DNA from: UBA4738 sp002413305
Lineage (GTDB): Bacteria > Actinomycetota > UBA4738
Direction: 5' to 3'
Assembly (NCBI GenBank): GCA_036847185.1
Contig: DAIUAM010000016.1
Coordinates: 4,514-68,513, forward strand
Length of the DNA: 64,000 nucleotides
Below the pieces are notes generated by a model. It saw nothing but the letters and a program-made list of their open reading frames with translations, was not told the DNA's origin and made no database searches. The translations under genes were made by a program, and so were the position numbers. Shown here in pieces: positions 26,321 through 35,849 of this stretch. The number at the start of each line of letters is the position of its first letter. The first letter of the stretch is position 1.

Positions 26321-26941
26321 ATGCTGCTGGTCGGGCTGACGGGCGGGATCGGATCGGGGAAGACCACCGTCGCCCGGCTCCTCGAGGAACGCGGCGCGGT
26401 GGTGTTCGATGCGGACGCGTTCGCCCGGCAGGCTGTGGAGCCGGGGTCGCATGGGTTCGCGGAGGTCATCCGGGCGTTCGGGCCCGACGTGGTCACGTAT
26501 CGGGGTGAGCTGAACCGGGAGTGGCTCGCCGGACGGGTGTTCGACGACCCGGAGGCCCGCCGCCGGCTGGAGGCGATCGTGCATCCCGAAGTGGCACGCC
26601 TGCTGGCCGAGGCCCTGCAGCCCTACCGGGACACTGATTCGGTGGTTGTGTACGTGGTGCCACTCCTCGTCGAGAACCACCTGGCGTCGATGTTCGACGT
26701 GGTGGTGACCGTGGAGGCGCCCGAGGAAGAGCGGGTAGCCCGCCTGGTGCGCGACCGATCGATGACCGAAGCCCAGGCTCGGGCCCGGATCGCCGCGCAG
26801 GTTACGGACGCCGAGCGGGCCGCGGTGGCCGACATCGTGATCCCCAACAACGCGACCGAGGACGCCCTCCGCGAGCGGGTCGACCGCCTCGTGGACGAGC
26901 TGGCGACGCGGGACCGGTCGAAGGCGGATCCGGCCGGGTAG
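26321..26941 (+). CDS. coaE: Dephospho-CoA kinase
   Basis: A 206-residue P-loop kinase that phosphorylates the 3' hydroxyl of dephospho-CoA, the last step of CoA synthesis. Walker A is LTGGIGSGKTT at the N-terminus. FDADAFARQAVEPG is the family's DAD substrate motif, and VHPEVARLL and YVVPLLVEN follow in order. This is the short single-domain form; many actinobacterial homologues carry an extra C-terminal domain that is missing here. Confidence 0.94.
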   Translation: MLLVGLTGGIGSGKTTVARLLEERGAVVFDADAFARQAVEPGSHGFAEVIRAFGPDVVTYRGELNREWLAGRVFDDPEARRRLEAIVHPEVARLLAEALQPYRDTDSVVVYVVPLLVENHLASMFDVVVTVEAPEEERVARLVRDRSMTEAQARARIAAQVTDAERAAVADIVIPNNATEDALRERVDRLVDELATRDRSKADPAG

Positions 26942-26946
26942 CCCGA

Positions 26947-26952
26947 TATCAT
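26947..26952 (+). promoter_or_regulatory. -10 box, leaderless (HAD hydrolase)
   Basis: TATCAT ends 8 nt before the GTG at 26961. Confidence 0.5.
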
Positions 26953-26960
26953 CGCTGCCC

Positions 26961-27665
26961 GTGGGCTATCGGGCGGTGTTCTTCGACGCTGGGGAGACCC
27001 TGCTCGCGCCCCACCCGGGGTTCGTCGAGCTGTTCACGGCGATCCTGCGCGAGGCCGGGCACGAGTTCGACCCCGCGGCGCTCCGGGAGGCGCTCCCCAA
27101 GGTCAACGACCGGTTCAACCGGGCGGCGCGCGAAGGCGAGCTGTGGTCCACCTCTCGTGAGCGCTCGAAAGCGTGGTGGCGGGAGATCTACACCATCATC
27201 CTGGAGGGGTTGGGCATCCCGTTCGACGAGCGGATCGCCCGACGCCTGTACGAGACGTTCACCGACTCCGCGAACTACCGCCCGTTCCCCGACGTCGTCG
27301 GCACCCTCGACCGCCTCCGGGATGCCGGGCTCCGGCTGGGGCTGATCTCCAACTTCGAGGAGTGGCTCGAACAGCTCCTCGAGTCGCTGGAGCTGAGCGC
27401 GTACTTCGAGGTGCGGGTCATCTCCGGTGCCGTCGGGATGGAGAAACCCGACCCACGCATCTTCCAGGCCGCGCTGGACCGGTCCGGGGTGGAGGCCGGC
27501 GAGAGCGTCTACGTGGGGGACAACCCGTTCTTCGACATCGAACCAGCCGAGCGGCTGGGCATGCTGGCCGTGCTGATCGACCGCCGGGGTCGGTTCCCCG
27601 ACCACCCCGGGCCGCGGGTGACCACCCTCGACGACCTGCCGGCCGCCATCGGGCTGGAGAGGTGA
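26961..27665 (+). CDS. HAD-superfamily hydrolase
   Basis: A 234-residue HAD hydrolase with a helical cap. Motif I is FFDAGETLL (the second Asp is replaced by Glu in the common DxD position: D-A-G-E, as in some REG-2-like/HDHD3 members). Motif II is LGLISNFEEW, motif III the lysine in GMEKPDPRIF, and motif IV VGDNPFFDI. The substrate is unknown; small phosphorylated metabolites are usual. GTG at 26961 is set by the promoter position. Its stop overlaps the next start (ATGA). Confidence 0.88.
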   Translation: MGYRAVFFDAGETLLAPHPGFVELFTAILREAGHEFDPAALREALPKVNDRFNRAAREGELWSTSRERSKAWWREIYTIILEGLGIPFDERIARRLYETFTDSANYRPFPDVVGTLDRLRDAGLRLGLISNFEEWLEQLLESLELSAYFEVRVISGAVGMEKPDPRIFQAALDRSGVEAGESVYVGDNPFFDIEPAERLGMLAVLIDRRGRFPDHPGPRVTTLDDLPAAIGLER

Positions 27666-28033
27666 TGGCCGACCGGGAGTTCACCGCCCAGGAGGCGAAC
27701 ACGCTCCTGCCCGAGCTGACCGGATCCCTGGCGACCATCCGCGAGGCCCGCCAGGTGGTGCTCTCCGCCGGCGAGCAGGTCCGGCGGTCGGCTCCCGCGA
27801 ACGGGGGCGGCGCCCCGGGCAAGGCGTACTGGGAGGCGCTGGCTACGCTGCGGCGGGAGGTCGAACGCGTCACGGAGCAGGGGATCATCCTGCGCGATCC
27901 GGAGACCGGCTTGGTCGACTTCCCGACCCGGCGCGAGGGGCGCGAGGTGTTCCTGTGCTGGCGGCTGGGCGAGGAACAGGTCGGGTACTGGCACGGTCCG
28001 GAGGGCGGGTTCGCCGGCCGACACCCCCTTTAG
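27665..28033 (+). CDS. DUF2203 family protein
   Basis: A 122-residue soluble protein of unknown function. It begins REFTAQEANTLLPELTGSL, has a helical middle, and ends with VFLCWRLGEEQVGYWHGPEGGFAGRHPL, a pattern typical of DUF2203 proteins (LGE..V.YWH...GFAGR.PL). The ATG overlaps the stop of the HAD hydrolase, so the two are co-translated. Confidence 0.8.
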   Translation: MADREFTAQEANTLLPELTGSLATIREARQVVLSAGEQVRRSAPANGGGAPGKAYWEALATLRREVERVTEQGIILRDPETGLVDFPTRREGREVFLCWRLGEEQVGYWHGPEGGFAGRHPL

Positions 28034-28083
28034 CGCGCTCCTCGGTTGTCCGTTCGCCGCAGGCCTGTCACCCTGAGCCCGCC

Positions 28084-29040
28084 ATGAAGAACGCCATCGA
28101 GATCCGGGGGCTGCGGAAGTCCTACGGCGATGTCGATGCGGTCCGGGGCGTCGATCTCACGGTGGCGGCGGGTGAGGTCTTCGCGCTGCTCGGTCCCAAC
28201 GGTGCCGGGAAGACGACGATCGTGGAGATCCTGGAGGGGTACCGGAAACGCGACGCTGGCGACGCGTCGGTGCTCGGCTTCGATCCTGGCACCGCGGGGC
28301 CCGACTTCAAGGCCCGGATCGGGATCGTGCTGCAGTCCACCGGCATCGACCCCTACCTCACCGTGGCCGAGACGGTCGCCCTGTACAGCGGCTACTACCC
28401 CCATCCCCGCCCGGTGGACGAGGTCGTCGAGCTGGTCGGCCTGGCGGAGAAGCACGACGAGCGGGTGCTCCGGCTTTCCGGCGGGCAGCAGCGGCGGCTG
28501 GACGTGGCCATCGCCCTGGCCGGCGACCCCGAGCTGCTGTTCCTAGACGAGCCGACCACCGGGTTCGACCCATCGGCCCGGCGGGGAGCGTGGGAGATCG
28601 TGAAGAGCCTAGCCGCGCTGGGCAAGACCGTGCTCCTGACCACGCACTACATGGACGAAGCGCAGTACCTCGCGGATCGGGTCGCGGTGATCGCGGGCGG
28701 GAAGTTCGTCGCCGAAGGCTCTCCCGCAACCCTGGCCGGCCGCGACGCGGAGGATACGTGGATCCGGTTCCGGCTCCCCGCCGGAGCCGAGCCTCCTCCC
28801 CAGGTGGCGAGCCAACAGCCGGAGGCCGGAGGATACCTGGCGGTGGCCACCGAGGACCCCACCGGTGACCTGCATGCCCTGACGGGCTGGGCACTGGATC
28901 ACGGCTATCGCCTTGAAGCGCTCGAGGTCCTCCGGCCTTCACTCGAGGATGTCTACCTCGAGCTCACCGGGGCGCCGGGCGACGATGCCCGGACGGAGCA
29001 CGCGGCCTCGAGCGGGCGGCAGAGGCGGAGGCGGCGGTGA
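28084..29040 (+). CDS. ABC-2 type transporter ATP-binding protein
   Basis: A 318-residue ATPase of the multidrug/antibiotic exporter type. Walker A is GPNGAGKTT, the signature LSGGQQRRLDVAIAL, Walker B LLFLDEPTTGFDP, and the switch LTTHYMDEAQYLADRV. A C-terminal roughly 80-residue domain (EDTWIRFRLP...RPSLEDVYLELTG) is the usual DrrA-like extension. ATG at 28084 is chosen for the clean domain start. It overlaps the permease start by 4 nt (GTGA). Confidence 0.92.
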   Translation: MKNAIEIRGLRKSYGDVDAVRGVDLTVAAGEVFALLGPNGAGKTTIVEILEGYRKRDAGDASVLGFDPGTAGPDFKARIGIVLQSTGIDPYLTVAETVALYSGYYPHPRPVDEVVELVGLAEKHDERVLRLSGGQQRRLDVAIALAGDPELLFLDEPTTGFDPSARRGAWEIVKSLAALGKTVLLTTHYMDEAQYLADRVAVIAGGKFVAEGSPATLAGRDAEDTWIRFRLPAGAEPPPQVASQQPEAGGYLAVATEDPTGDLHALTGWALDHGYRLEALEVLRPSLEDVYLELTGAPGDDARTEHAASSGRQRRRRR

Positions 29041-29804
29041 AGCTCCTCCGGCTCACCCTTCGGCAGGTCAGGTACACGAACAAGACGTTCTGGCGGAACC
29101 CGGCTTCGGCCTTCTTCACCTTCGCCTTCCCGCTGATGTTCCTGGTGATCTTCACGTCGCTGCTCCCCAAGGGAGACGTCCAGATCGCGGGCCTGTTCGT
29201 CAAGCAGTCGACCTACTACGTGGCGAACATGGCCGCCTTCTCGGTCATCACCGCGTGCTATACGAACATCGCCATGAGCGTGACCTTCCAGCGCGACGCC
29301 GGCATCCTCAAGCGCACGCAAGGGACGCCGCTGCCCGGCAGCGCCTACCTCGCCGCACGGGTCCTCCACGCGATGCTGATGGCGCTGTTGCTGGTGGTCA
29401 TCACGGCGGCCTTCGGACGGCTCTTCTACAACGCCGACATCCCGGCCGGAGGGACGCTGCTCCGGTTCGCGGTCATGCTGATCGTGGGGGCCGCCGCCTT
29501 CTGCTCGCTCGGCCTGGCCATGACCTCGTTCGTGCCGAACGCCGAAGCCGCCCCCGCCGTGGTCAACGCCTCAATCCTCCCCCTGCTGTTCCTCTCGGGC
29601 ATCTTCATCCCGATCGGTGACACCTCGCCGGCGTGGATCCGCTGGGTGGCCCGGATCTTCCCGGTCCGCCACTTCGCGCTCGGCATGTCCGCCGGCTTCT
29701 TCGGGACGCCGTTCGAGTGGAAGGACGTGCTGGTCGTGGCCGCGTGGGGGGTCGGTGGGCTGCTTGTTGGGGCCCGGCGCTTCAGCTGGGAACCCCGGCG
29801 GTAG
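29037..29804 (+). CDS. ABC-2 type transporter permease
   Basis: A 255-residue membrane protein with six hydrophobic segments. NKTFWRNPASAFFTFAFPLMFLVIF and the late LFLSGIFIPIGDTSPAWIRWVARIFPVRHF stretch are typical of DrrB/NodJ-like ABC-2 permeases. GTG at 29037 overlaps the ATPase stop, so the two are coupled. Together they form an exporter for a lipid, glycan or drug; the cargo is not evident. Confidence 0.9.
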   Translation: MKLLRLTLRQVRYTNKTFWRNPASAFFTFAFPLMFLVIFTSLLPKGDVQIAGLFVKQSTYYVANMAAFSVITACYTNIAMSVTFQRDAGILKRTQGTPLPGSAYLAARVLHAMLMALLLVVITAAFGRLFYNADIPAGGTLLRFAVMLIVGAAAFCSLGLAMTSFVPNAEAAPAVVNASILPLLFLSGIFIPIGDTSPAWIRWVARIFPVRHFALGMSAGFFGTPFEWKDVLVVAAWGVGGLLVGARRFSWEPRR

Positions 29805-29903
29805 CGCACCGCTGTTTCAGACCGAAGGGCTGTGCTAGGCTCCGGCCGATTCCCGAGCCCGGCGGAAGCGGACGGACAGCTCGATCCTCGTGGGGGGGCG
29901 GCC

Positions 29904-30764
29904 ATGCGAAAGACGTTCCTGTCCATCTTCCTGATCGCGCTCTCGACCGCGCTCCTTGCGGCCTGCAGCTCGACTACGCCGACCGCGTCCTCGTCGTCGC
30001 CACCCTCTTCGGGCGCCTCTCCCACGGCGTCGGCCAACGCGTGCAGTTCCCCGGCGGTCCAGACCCCGGGGACCCTGACGGTGGGAACCTCCTATCCCTA
30101 CTACAAGCCGTTCAAGACCGGTCCGAAGGACAACCCCACGGGCTTCGAGGGCGACCTCGCCCACAAGCTCGCCCAGCAGATTGGCCTGTCCACCGTGGCG
30201 TGGTCGATCTCGCCGTTCGACGCCCTGTACGCCCCGGGCCCGAAGAAGTGGGACTTCGCGATGGACGAGATCTCGATCACCACGGCCCGCGCCCAGGTGG
30301 TCGACTTCAGCGCGCCGTACTACACGATCCAGCAGGGTCTCCTGGTGAAGAAGGGCACGCCGATCACGAACGCGCACACCTTGGCCGACCTGCAGCAGTA
30401 CCGCTTCGGCGCCCAGACCGGGACCACCGGCCTCGACTACATCAAGAACACGATCAAGCCGGCGAAGGTCAGCCAGTACGACGACACGATCACGGCCGGG
30501 CAGGCGCTGTCGAACGGGCAGATCGACGCCGTGGTCATCGACGTGCCGATCGCCATCCCGATGACGCAGCAGATCACCAACCTCGAGGTGATCGGACAGT
30601 TCCTGACCAACGAGTCGTACGGCTTGACGCTGGTCAAGGGCAACCCGCTGCTGGGGTGCGTGAACCAGGCGCTGGCCTCGCTCAAGACGGACGGGACCCT
30701 GAAGACGCTGACCGACCAGTACTTCCCGGGCACCACGGCGACCCTGCCGGTGTTCGGCCCGTAG
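29904..30764 (+). CDS. Polar amino-acid ABC transporter substrate-binding lipoprotein
   Basis: A 286-residue family 3 solute-binding protein with a lipobox (TALLAACSST) and a Ser/Thr/Pro linker. GTSYPYYKPFKTGPKDNPTGFEGDL and WDFAMDEISITTARAQVVDFSAPYY are the cleft signatures. ATG at 29904 gives the normal signal peptide. An extended -10-like TGTGCTAGGCT lies at about 29831-29841. It is divergent in sequence from the other family 3 binding protein of the window, so the two importers probably differ in ligand. Confidence 0.9.
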   Translation: MRKTFLSIFLIALSTALLAACSSTTPTASSSSPPSSGASPTASANACSSPAVQTPGTLTVGTSYPYYKPFKTGPKDNPTGFEGDLAHKLAQQIGLSTVAWSISPFDALYAPGPKKWDFAMDEISITTARAQVVDFSAPYYTIQQGLLVKKGTPITNAHTLADLQQYRFGAQTGTTGLDYIKNTIKPAKVSQYDDTITAGQALSNGQIDAVVIDVPIAIPMTQQITNLEVIGQFLTNESYGLTLVKGNPLLGCVNQALASLKTDGTLKTLTDQYFPGTTATLPVFGP

Positions 30765-30786
30765 CGGGGCCAGTCCAAACATCGCG

Positions 30787-31692
30787 GTGATCAGCGGGGG
30801 CGGGGTCCCCACCCCGAACGTCGACCCGGACCTCCTGCCTGCCGGCGGGGGCGGTGGCATGCGGTACCTCGCGTCGCGTCGATCGCGGATGTTCGGTGGC
30901 CGGCGCGGCGCGGTGGTCTCTGCCGCGAGCACGATCGTCTTCCTCGGCGTGGTTGCCGTCCTGGTGGCGACCGCGCCGGGCACCCCGATCATCCGTCAGC
31001 GGTTCTTCGACTGGGGGCACATCAAGCAGGCGTTCCCGTCGGTGGCCTCGGGATTCCTGCTGAACATCAAGATCATGCTGATCGCGGAGGTCCTGATCCT
31101 GGCGTTCGCCCTGCTCCTGGCCGTGGTCCGAAGCATCCCCGGGCCGGTGTTCTTCCCGCTTCGGTTGGTCGCCATCGGCTACGTCGACCTGTTCCGGGGG
31201 ATGCCCCTGATCCTTGTGCTGTACCTGATCGGGTTCGGCGTTCCGGCTCTGTCGCTCCGAGGGCTCTCCAACCACGACGTGGTGACGTACGGGATCCTGT
31301 CGCTGGTCCTGGTGTATTCGGCCTACGTCGCGGAGGTGTACCGGGCGGGGATCGATTCTGTCCACGAGAGCCAGACGATGGCCGCACGCTCGCTGGGCCT
31401 GTCACGGTGGCAGGCCCTGCGGCACGTGGTCATCCCACAGGCCATCCGCCGGGTCATCCCGCCTCTCCTGAACGACTTCATCGGCCTGCAGAAGGACACC
31501 GCTCTGGTCTCGGTGATCGGACCGATCGAAGCCGCCCGCCAGGCCCAGAACTTCGGAGCGGAGACGTTCAACTTCGCGGGCTACGTGGTGGCCGCGTTCC
31601 TGTTCGTGGTGTGCACCATCCCCCTGGCGCGGTTCGTCGACTATCTGATCGCGCGGGACCGCCGCCGGCGGGCCATGGGGAGCACCCGATGA
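30787..31692 (+). CDS. Polar amino-acid ABC transporter permease
   Basis: A 301-residue permease of the HisM/GlnP family. The EAA loop is ESQTMAARSLGLSRWQALRHVVIPQAIRRVIPP, and FRGMPLILVLYLIGFGVP is typical of the fold. GTG at 30787 gives a Gly/Pro-rich 24-residue extension; ATG at 30859 (MRYLASRRSRM) is the alternative start and may be the real one. The gene ends overlapping the ATPase start. Confidence 0.9.
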   Translation: MISGGGVPTPNVDPDLLPAGGGGGMRYLASRRSRMFGGRRGAVVSAASTIVFLGVVAVLVATAPGTPIIRQRFFDWGHIKQAFPSVASGFLLNIKIMLIAEVLILAFALLLAVVRSIPGPVFFPLRLVAIGYVDLFRGMPLILVLYLIGFGVPALSLRGLSNHDVVTYGILSLVLVYSAYVAEVYRAGIDSVHESQTMAARSLGLSRWQALRHVVIPQAIRRVIPPLLNDFIGLQKDTALVSVIGPIEAARQAQNFGAETFNFAGYVVAAFLFVVCTIPLARFVDYLIARDRRRRAMGSTR

Positions 31693-32456
31693 GGGCGGAC
31701 GACGTGCCGGCGGGCGGCGCGCTGCGCCTGGAGGGGGTCCACAAGTCCTACGGGAAGGCGGAGGTCCTCCGGGGGATCGACCTGGAGGTCGCCGCCCACG
31801 AGGTGCTCTGCCTGATCGGAGCGTCCGGCTCCGGCAAGTCGACCATGCTGAAGTGCGTGAACCTGCTCGAGCCGATCGACGCCGGCCGGATCTTCGTGGA
31901 AGGGGACGAGATCACGGCGGATGGCGTGGACGTGAACCGTATCCGGGAGCGGATCGGCATCGTGTTCCAGGCCTTCAACCTGTTCCCGCACATGACGGTG
32001 CTCCGTAACATCACGCTAGCCCAGATCAAGGTCCGCGGGGCCTCCCGCCAAGAGGCAGAGGACACGGCTCGGGAACTCTTGCGCCGGTTCGGCCTAGAGG
32101 ACAAGAAGGACGAATATCCGGACCGGCTGTCCGGCGGTCAGCAGCAGCGGGTGGCGATCATCCGTGCCCTGGCCATGAACCCGGACATCATGCTGCTCGA
32201 CGAGGTCACCAGCGCTCTGGACCCCGAGCTCGTGGCGGAGGTCCTGAACGTCATCCGGGGCCTGGCCGAGATCGGGATGACCATGCTGATCGCCACGCAC
32301 GAGATGGGGTTCGCTCGCGACATCGCCGACCGGGTGTGCTTCCTGGACGCGGGCGTCATCCTCGAAGACTCGCCGCCATCCCAGATGTTCTCCGATCCGC
32401 AGAACCCGAGGACGCGAGCGTTCCTGCAGCGGATCATCGAGGCCGGCCGGCTGTAG
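31689..32456 (+). CDS. Polar amino-acid ABC transporter ATP-binding protein
   Basis: A 255-residue ATPase. Walker A is GASGSGKS, the signature LSGGQQQRVAIIRAL, Walker B IMLLDEVTSALDPE (Val in place of the usual Pro), and the switch IATHEMGFARDI. ATG at 31689 overlaps the permease stop (ATGA). It completes the second polar amino-acid importer. Confidence 0.93.
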   Translation: MRADDVPAGGALRLEGVHKSYGKAEVLRGIDLEVAAHEVLCLIGASGSGKSTMLKCVNLLEPIDAGRIFVEGDEITADGVDVNRIRERIGIVFQAFNLFPHMTVLRNITLAQIKVRGASRQEAEDTARELLRRFGLEDKKDEYPDRLSGGQQQRVAIIRALAMNPDIMLLDEVTSALDPELVAEVLNVIRGLAEIGMTMLIATHEMGFARDIADRVCFLDAGVILEDSPPSQMFSDPQNPRTRAFLQRIIEAGRL

Positions 32457-32635
32457 GCCTCCGGAGTCGCTCCGGTCCGTGGGGGCTCCATCACGTCGAC
32501 CTGGTCGAGTGCGACCTCGTCGGGGCAGGCTGGGAACCGGCGGCGGATCCCGGTTCGGAGTGCCGACTCCACCTGGTGCCGGCGCGATCTCGGAGGCTCC
32601 AACCGCGCAGGTCAGAGCGTGTCACCGGCGGCGCC

Positions 32636-32641
32636 TACAAT
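32636..32641 (+). promoter_or_regulatory. -10 box, leaderless (uvrB)
   Basis: TACAAT ends 7 nt before the ATG at 32649. I see no obvious LexA/SOS box beside it. Confidence 0.5.
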
Positions 32642-32648
32642 CGGCGGC

Positions 32649-34676
32649 ATGGCCCCTGACTTCGCCCTCGTCTCCGAGTTCGAGGCCTCCGGCGACCAGC
32701 CGACGGCGATCGGACAGCTGGCCGTCGGCGTGCTCGGCGGCGACCGCTACCAGACCCTCCTGGGAGTCACGGGCAGCGGGAAGACCCGCACGATCGCCGG
32801 GGTGATCGAACGCGTCCGCAAGCCGACGCTGGTGATCGCCCCGAACAAGTCGCTGGCCGCCCAGCTGGCCAACGAGTTCCGCGAGCTGTTCCCCGAGAGC
32901 GCGGTCGAGTACTTCGTCAGCTACTACGACTACTACCAGCCCGAGGCGTACGTCCCGCAGACCGATACCTACATCGAGAAGGACAGCTCGATCAACGACG
33001 AGATCGAACGCCTCCGGCACTCCGCCACCGCGGCGCTCCTGACCCGGCGGGACGTGATCATCGTGGCGTCCGTGTCCTGCATCTACGGGCTGGGCACGCC
33101 CGAGGAGTACATGGGCCAGGTGCTCCGGGTGATCAAGGGGGTTCCCCTGGACCGCGACTGGGCGATCCGGCGGCTCACCAACATCCAGTATCAGCGAACG
33201 AACGGCGACCTGGCCAGGGGGCGGTTCCGGGTTCGGGGCGACACCATCGAGGTCCACCCCGCGTACGACGAGACCATGGTCCACGTCGAGCTGTGGGGCG
33301 ACCAGGTCGACCGCATCGTGCAGATGGACCTGGTGACGGGCGAGGTGCTCGCCGACCACCAGGAGCTGTGGATCTACCCGGCCACGCACTACGTCGCCTC
33401 CGAGGATCGCCTGCACCGGGCCATCGAGTCCATCCAGGAAGAGCTGGGCTCGCGGCTGGCATTCCTCGAATCCGAGAACAAGCTGCTCGAAGCCCAGCGG
33501 CTGCGGATGCGCACGAACTACGACCTGGAGATGCTGCGAGAGGTCGGGTTCTGCAACGGGATCGAGAACTACGCCCGGCACATCGACGGCCGGAACCCGG
33601 GGACCGCTCCGTACACGCTGCTCGACTACTTCCCTCAGGATTGGCTGTGCGTGATCGACGAGTCGCATGTCACGGTGCCCCAGCTCCACGGGATGTACGA
33701 GGGCGATATGTCCCGCAAGCGCACGCTGGTCGAGTTCGGCTTCCGGCTGCCGTCGGCCATGGACAACCGTCCCCTGCAGTTCGAAGAGTTCACCGACCGG
33801 ATCCAGCAGGTCGTGTTCATGTCGGCCACCCCGGGGCCCTACGAGCTGCGGGTGTCCTCGCGGGTCGCGGAGCAGGTCGTCCGGCCGACCGGGTTGATCG
33901 ATCCCGAGGTGGAGGTGCGCCCGACGAAGGGCCAGGTCGACGATCTGATCGAGGAGATCCGCCGGCGGGTCGAGGCGGGTGCCCGGGTGCTGGTGACGAC
34001 GCTGACGAAGAAGATGGCCGAAGACCTCACCGATTACCTGATCGAGATGGGGCTGAAAGTCCGGTACCTCCATTCGGAGGTCGATACGATCCAGCGGATC
34101 GAGATCCTCCGGGACCTCCGGCTGGGTGAGTTCGACGTCCTGGTCGGGATCAACCTCCTGCGGGAGGGCCTGGACCTGCCCGAGGTGTCCCTGGTGGCCA
34201 TCCTGGACGCCGACAAGGAGGGGTTCCTGCGGAGCGAGACCTCGCTGATCCAGACGATCGGGCGGGCCGCGCGCAACGTCGACGGCAAGGTATTGATGTA
34301 CGCCGACACCGTGACCGATTCGATGCGGACGGCCATCTCCGAGACCATGCGCCGGCGCGGCATCCAGATGGCGTACAACACCGAACACGGGATCGACCCG
34401 CAGACCATCCGCCGCCGCGTCTCGGACATCCTGCTCTCGCTCCAGGGCGACCAGAAGCGCCGCCCGACCGCCACACCCACCCGCGGTCGGCGAGGCAGGC
34501 GGCGGGCCGAGCCGGCGATGCCCCGGGAGGAGCTCGAACGCCTCATCCAGACGCTGGAGGAGGAGATGCACGAGGCGGCGAAGGATCTCCGGTTCGAATA
34601 CGCCGCCCGGTTGCGCGACGAGGTGCTGGAGCTGAAGCGCGAGCTGACCGCGCTCAAGGAAGCCGGGGTGCGCTAG
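32649..34676 (+). CDS. uvrB: UvrABC system protein B
   Basis: A 675-residue helicase-like damage-verifying subunit of nucleotide excision repair. Walker A is GVTGSGKT, followed by the beta-hairpin region YYDYYQPEAYVPQTDTYIEK. DESHVTVPQ is motif II. The second RecA-like domain has HSEVDTIQR and IGRAARN. The C-terminal UVR motif (LEEEMHEAAKDLRFEYAARLRDEVLELK) contacts UvrC. ATG at 32649 follows the promoter; the in-frame reading starting 30 nt earlier runs through the -10 box. uvrA and uvrC lie 4 and 11 kb downstream. Confidence 0.97.
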   Translation: MAPDFALVSEFEASGDQPTAIGQLAVGVLGGDRYQTLLGVTGSGKTRTIAGVIERVRKPTLVIAPNKSLAAQLANEFRELFPESAVEYFVSYYDYYQPEAYVPQTDTYIEKDSSINDEIERLRHSATAALLTRRDVIIVASVSCIYGLGTPEEYMGQVLRVIKGVPLDRDWAIRRLTNIQYQRTNGDLARGRFRVRGDTIEVHPAYDETMVHVELWGDQVDRIVQMDLVTGEVLADHQELWIYPATHYVASEDRLHRAIESIQEELGSRLAFLESENKLLEAQRLRMRTNYDLEMLREVGFCNGIENYARHIDGRNPGTAPYTLLDYFPQDWLCVIDESHVTVPQLHGMYEGDMSRKRTLVEFGFRLPSAMDNRPLQFEEFTDRIQQVVFMSATPGPYELRVSSRVAEQVVRPTGLIDPEVEVRPTKGQVDDLIEEIRRRVEAGARVLVTTLTKKMAEDLTDYLIEMGLKVRYLHSEVDTIQRIEILRDLRLGEFDVLVGINLLREGLDLPEVSLVAILDADKEGFLRSETSLIQTIGRAARNVDGKVLMYADTVTDSMRTAISETMRRRGIQMAYNTEHGIDPQTIRRRVSDILLSLQGDQKRRPTATPTRGRRGRRRAEPAMPREELERLIQTLEEEMHEAAKDLRFEYAARLRDEVLELKRELTALKEAGVR

Positions 34677-34727
34677 GGGTATGCCACGAGCCCTCCCCCA
34701 GGGGAACCGAAGATCGAGCGACGACCG

Positions 34728-35813
34728 GTGAGCGTGCTCTCCGTCCGGGCCCCGCTGGCCTGGCTGGGGCCCGGACGGCTTGTCGAGGATGCGCTCGTGG
34801 TGTTGGACGGCGGGCGCGTGGCCTACGCGGGGCCGGCGGCAGAGATCTCCGTGGTGGTGGCGGGGGAGCGCGGCGCCGAAGGGCTCAGCGGCCGCGCGGC
34901 GCCGCCACAAGCGGACCAGGAGATCCGTTTCGACGGGTTCGTGATGCCGGGCGTGGTCGATCGCCATGTCCACATCGGACTCTCCGACCCGGGGGCCGTC
35001 CTGGCCGGGGGGGTGGTCGCGGTCCGTGATCTCGCCTGGCCGCCGGACGTGGTGTTCCCGCTGGCCGAAGCGTCCGAGACAACCGCCTTCAACGGGCCGC
35101 TGATCCGCGCGGCGGGCGCCATGCTCACCTGCCCGGGTGGCTATCCCACGCGGGCCGCCTGGGCTCCTTCGGGCACCGGTTTGGAGGTCCTCGGGGCCGG
35201 CGACGCAGCCGCCCGGGCCGCCGACCTGCTGGCGCGAGGCGCCGTGGTGCTGAAGGTCGCGTTGAACGGGGATGTTGGGCCGACGGTGACCGATGCGGAG
35301 CTCGTGGCGATCTGTGACGTTGCCCACCAGGCCGGGACGATCGTGACCGCCCACGCGCAGGGTCGCGGCCAGGCGGCGCGCGCGCTGGGAGCCGGCGTCG
35401 ACGAGCTCGCGCATTGTCCCTGGTCCGAACACCTGTCGGACGAGCTCATCGAAGCCATGGCCAGGCGGATGCGGATCGTTTCGACGCTGGACATCCACTC
35501 CGGCGGCAGGGACACACCGGAGCTGCGGACGGCGGTCGACAACCTCTCGCGGTTCCTGGCCGCCGGGGGGCGGGTCGCGTACGGGACCGACCTCGGGAAC
35601 GGGCCGATCCCCCCCGGCATCCATGTCGGGGAGGCGTTCCACCTCTACCGCGCGGGGCTCGGGCCCGAGCGGTTGCTGGAGGCGCTCACCTTCCGGCCGC
35701 TGGCCGAAGGCGAACCGGCTGATCTGATCGGCCTGGCCCGCGATCCGCGCGAGGATCTGGGAGCCCTCGGCGAGGTACGACTCGTGGTGCGGGGGGGCAG
35801 GCGCTACCGCTGA
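34728..35813 (+). CDS. Amidohydrolase family protein
   Basis: A 361-residue metal-dependent hydrolase of the imidazolonepropionase/aryldialkylphosphatase-like subgroup. The TIM-barrel ligands are visible in order: HxH in DRHVHIG, Lys in VVLKVALNG, His in IVTAHAQGRG, His in ELAHCPWSEH, and Asp in YGTDLGNGP. The small flanking beta-domain is at both ends (DALVVLDGGRVAYAGPA and EVRLVVRGGRRYR). Reaction is unknown; cyclic amides or lactams are usual substrates. GTG at 34728 gives a full N-terminal domain. Confidence 0.85.
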   Translation: MSVLSVRAPLAWLGPGRLVEDALVVLDGGRVAYAGPAAEISVVVAGERGAEGLSGRAAPPQADQEIRFDGFVMPGVVDRHVHIGLSDPGAVLAGGVVAVRDLAWPPDVVFPLAEASETTAFNGPLIRAAGAMLTCPGGYPTRAAWAPSGTGLEVLGAGDAAARAADLLARGAVVLKVALNGDVGPTVTDAELVAICDVAHQAGTIVTAHAQGRGQAARALGAGVDELAHCPWSEHLSDELIEAMARRMRIVSTLDIHSGGRDTPELRTAVDNLSRFLAAGGRVAYGTDLGNGPIPPGIHVGEAFHLYRAGLGPERLLEALTFRPLAEGEPADLIGLARDPREDLGALGEVRLVVRGGRRYR

Positions 35814-35849
35814 ACGGCGGCCGCGTGCCGGGTCGCCGCGTGCGGGGGC

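Noticed and set aside
32622..35642. Reverse-strand open frame of about 1000 codons opposite uvrB
   Set aside because: It is antisense to uvrB and the amidohydrolase, whose motifs are intact. The high-GC third positions of the real genes keep the opposite frame open. Composition is His/Asp/Pro/Leu-rich with no domain.
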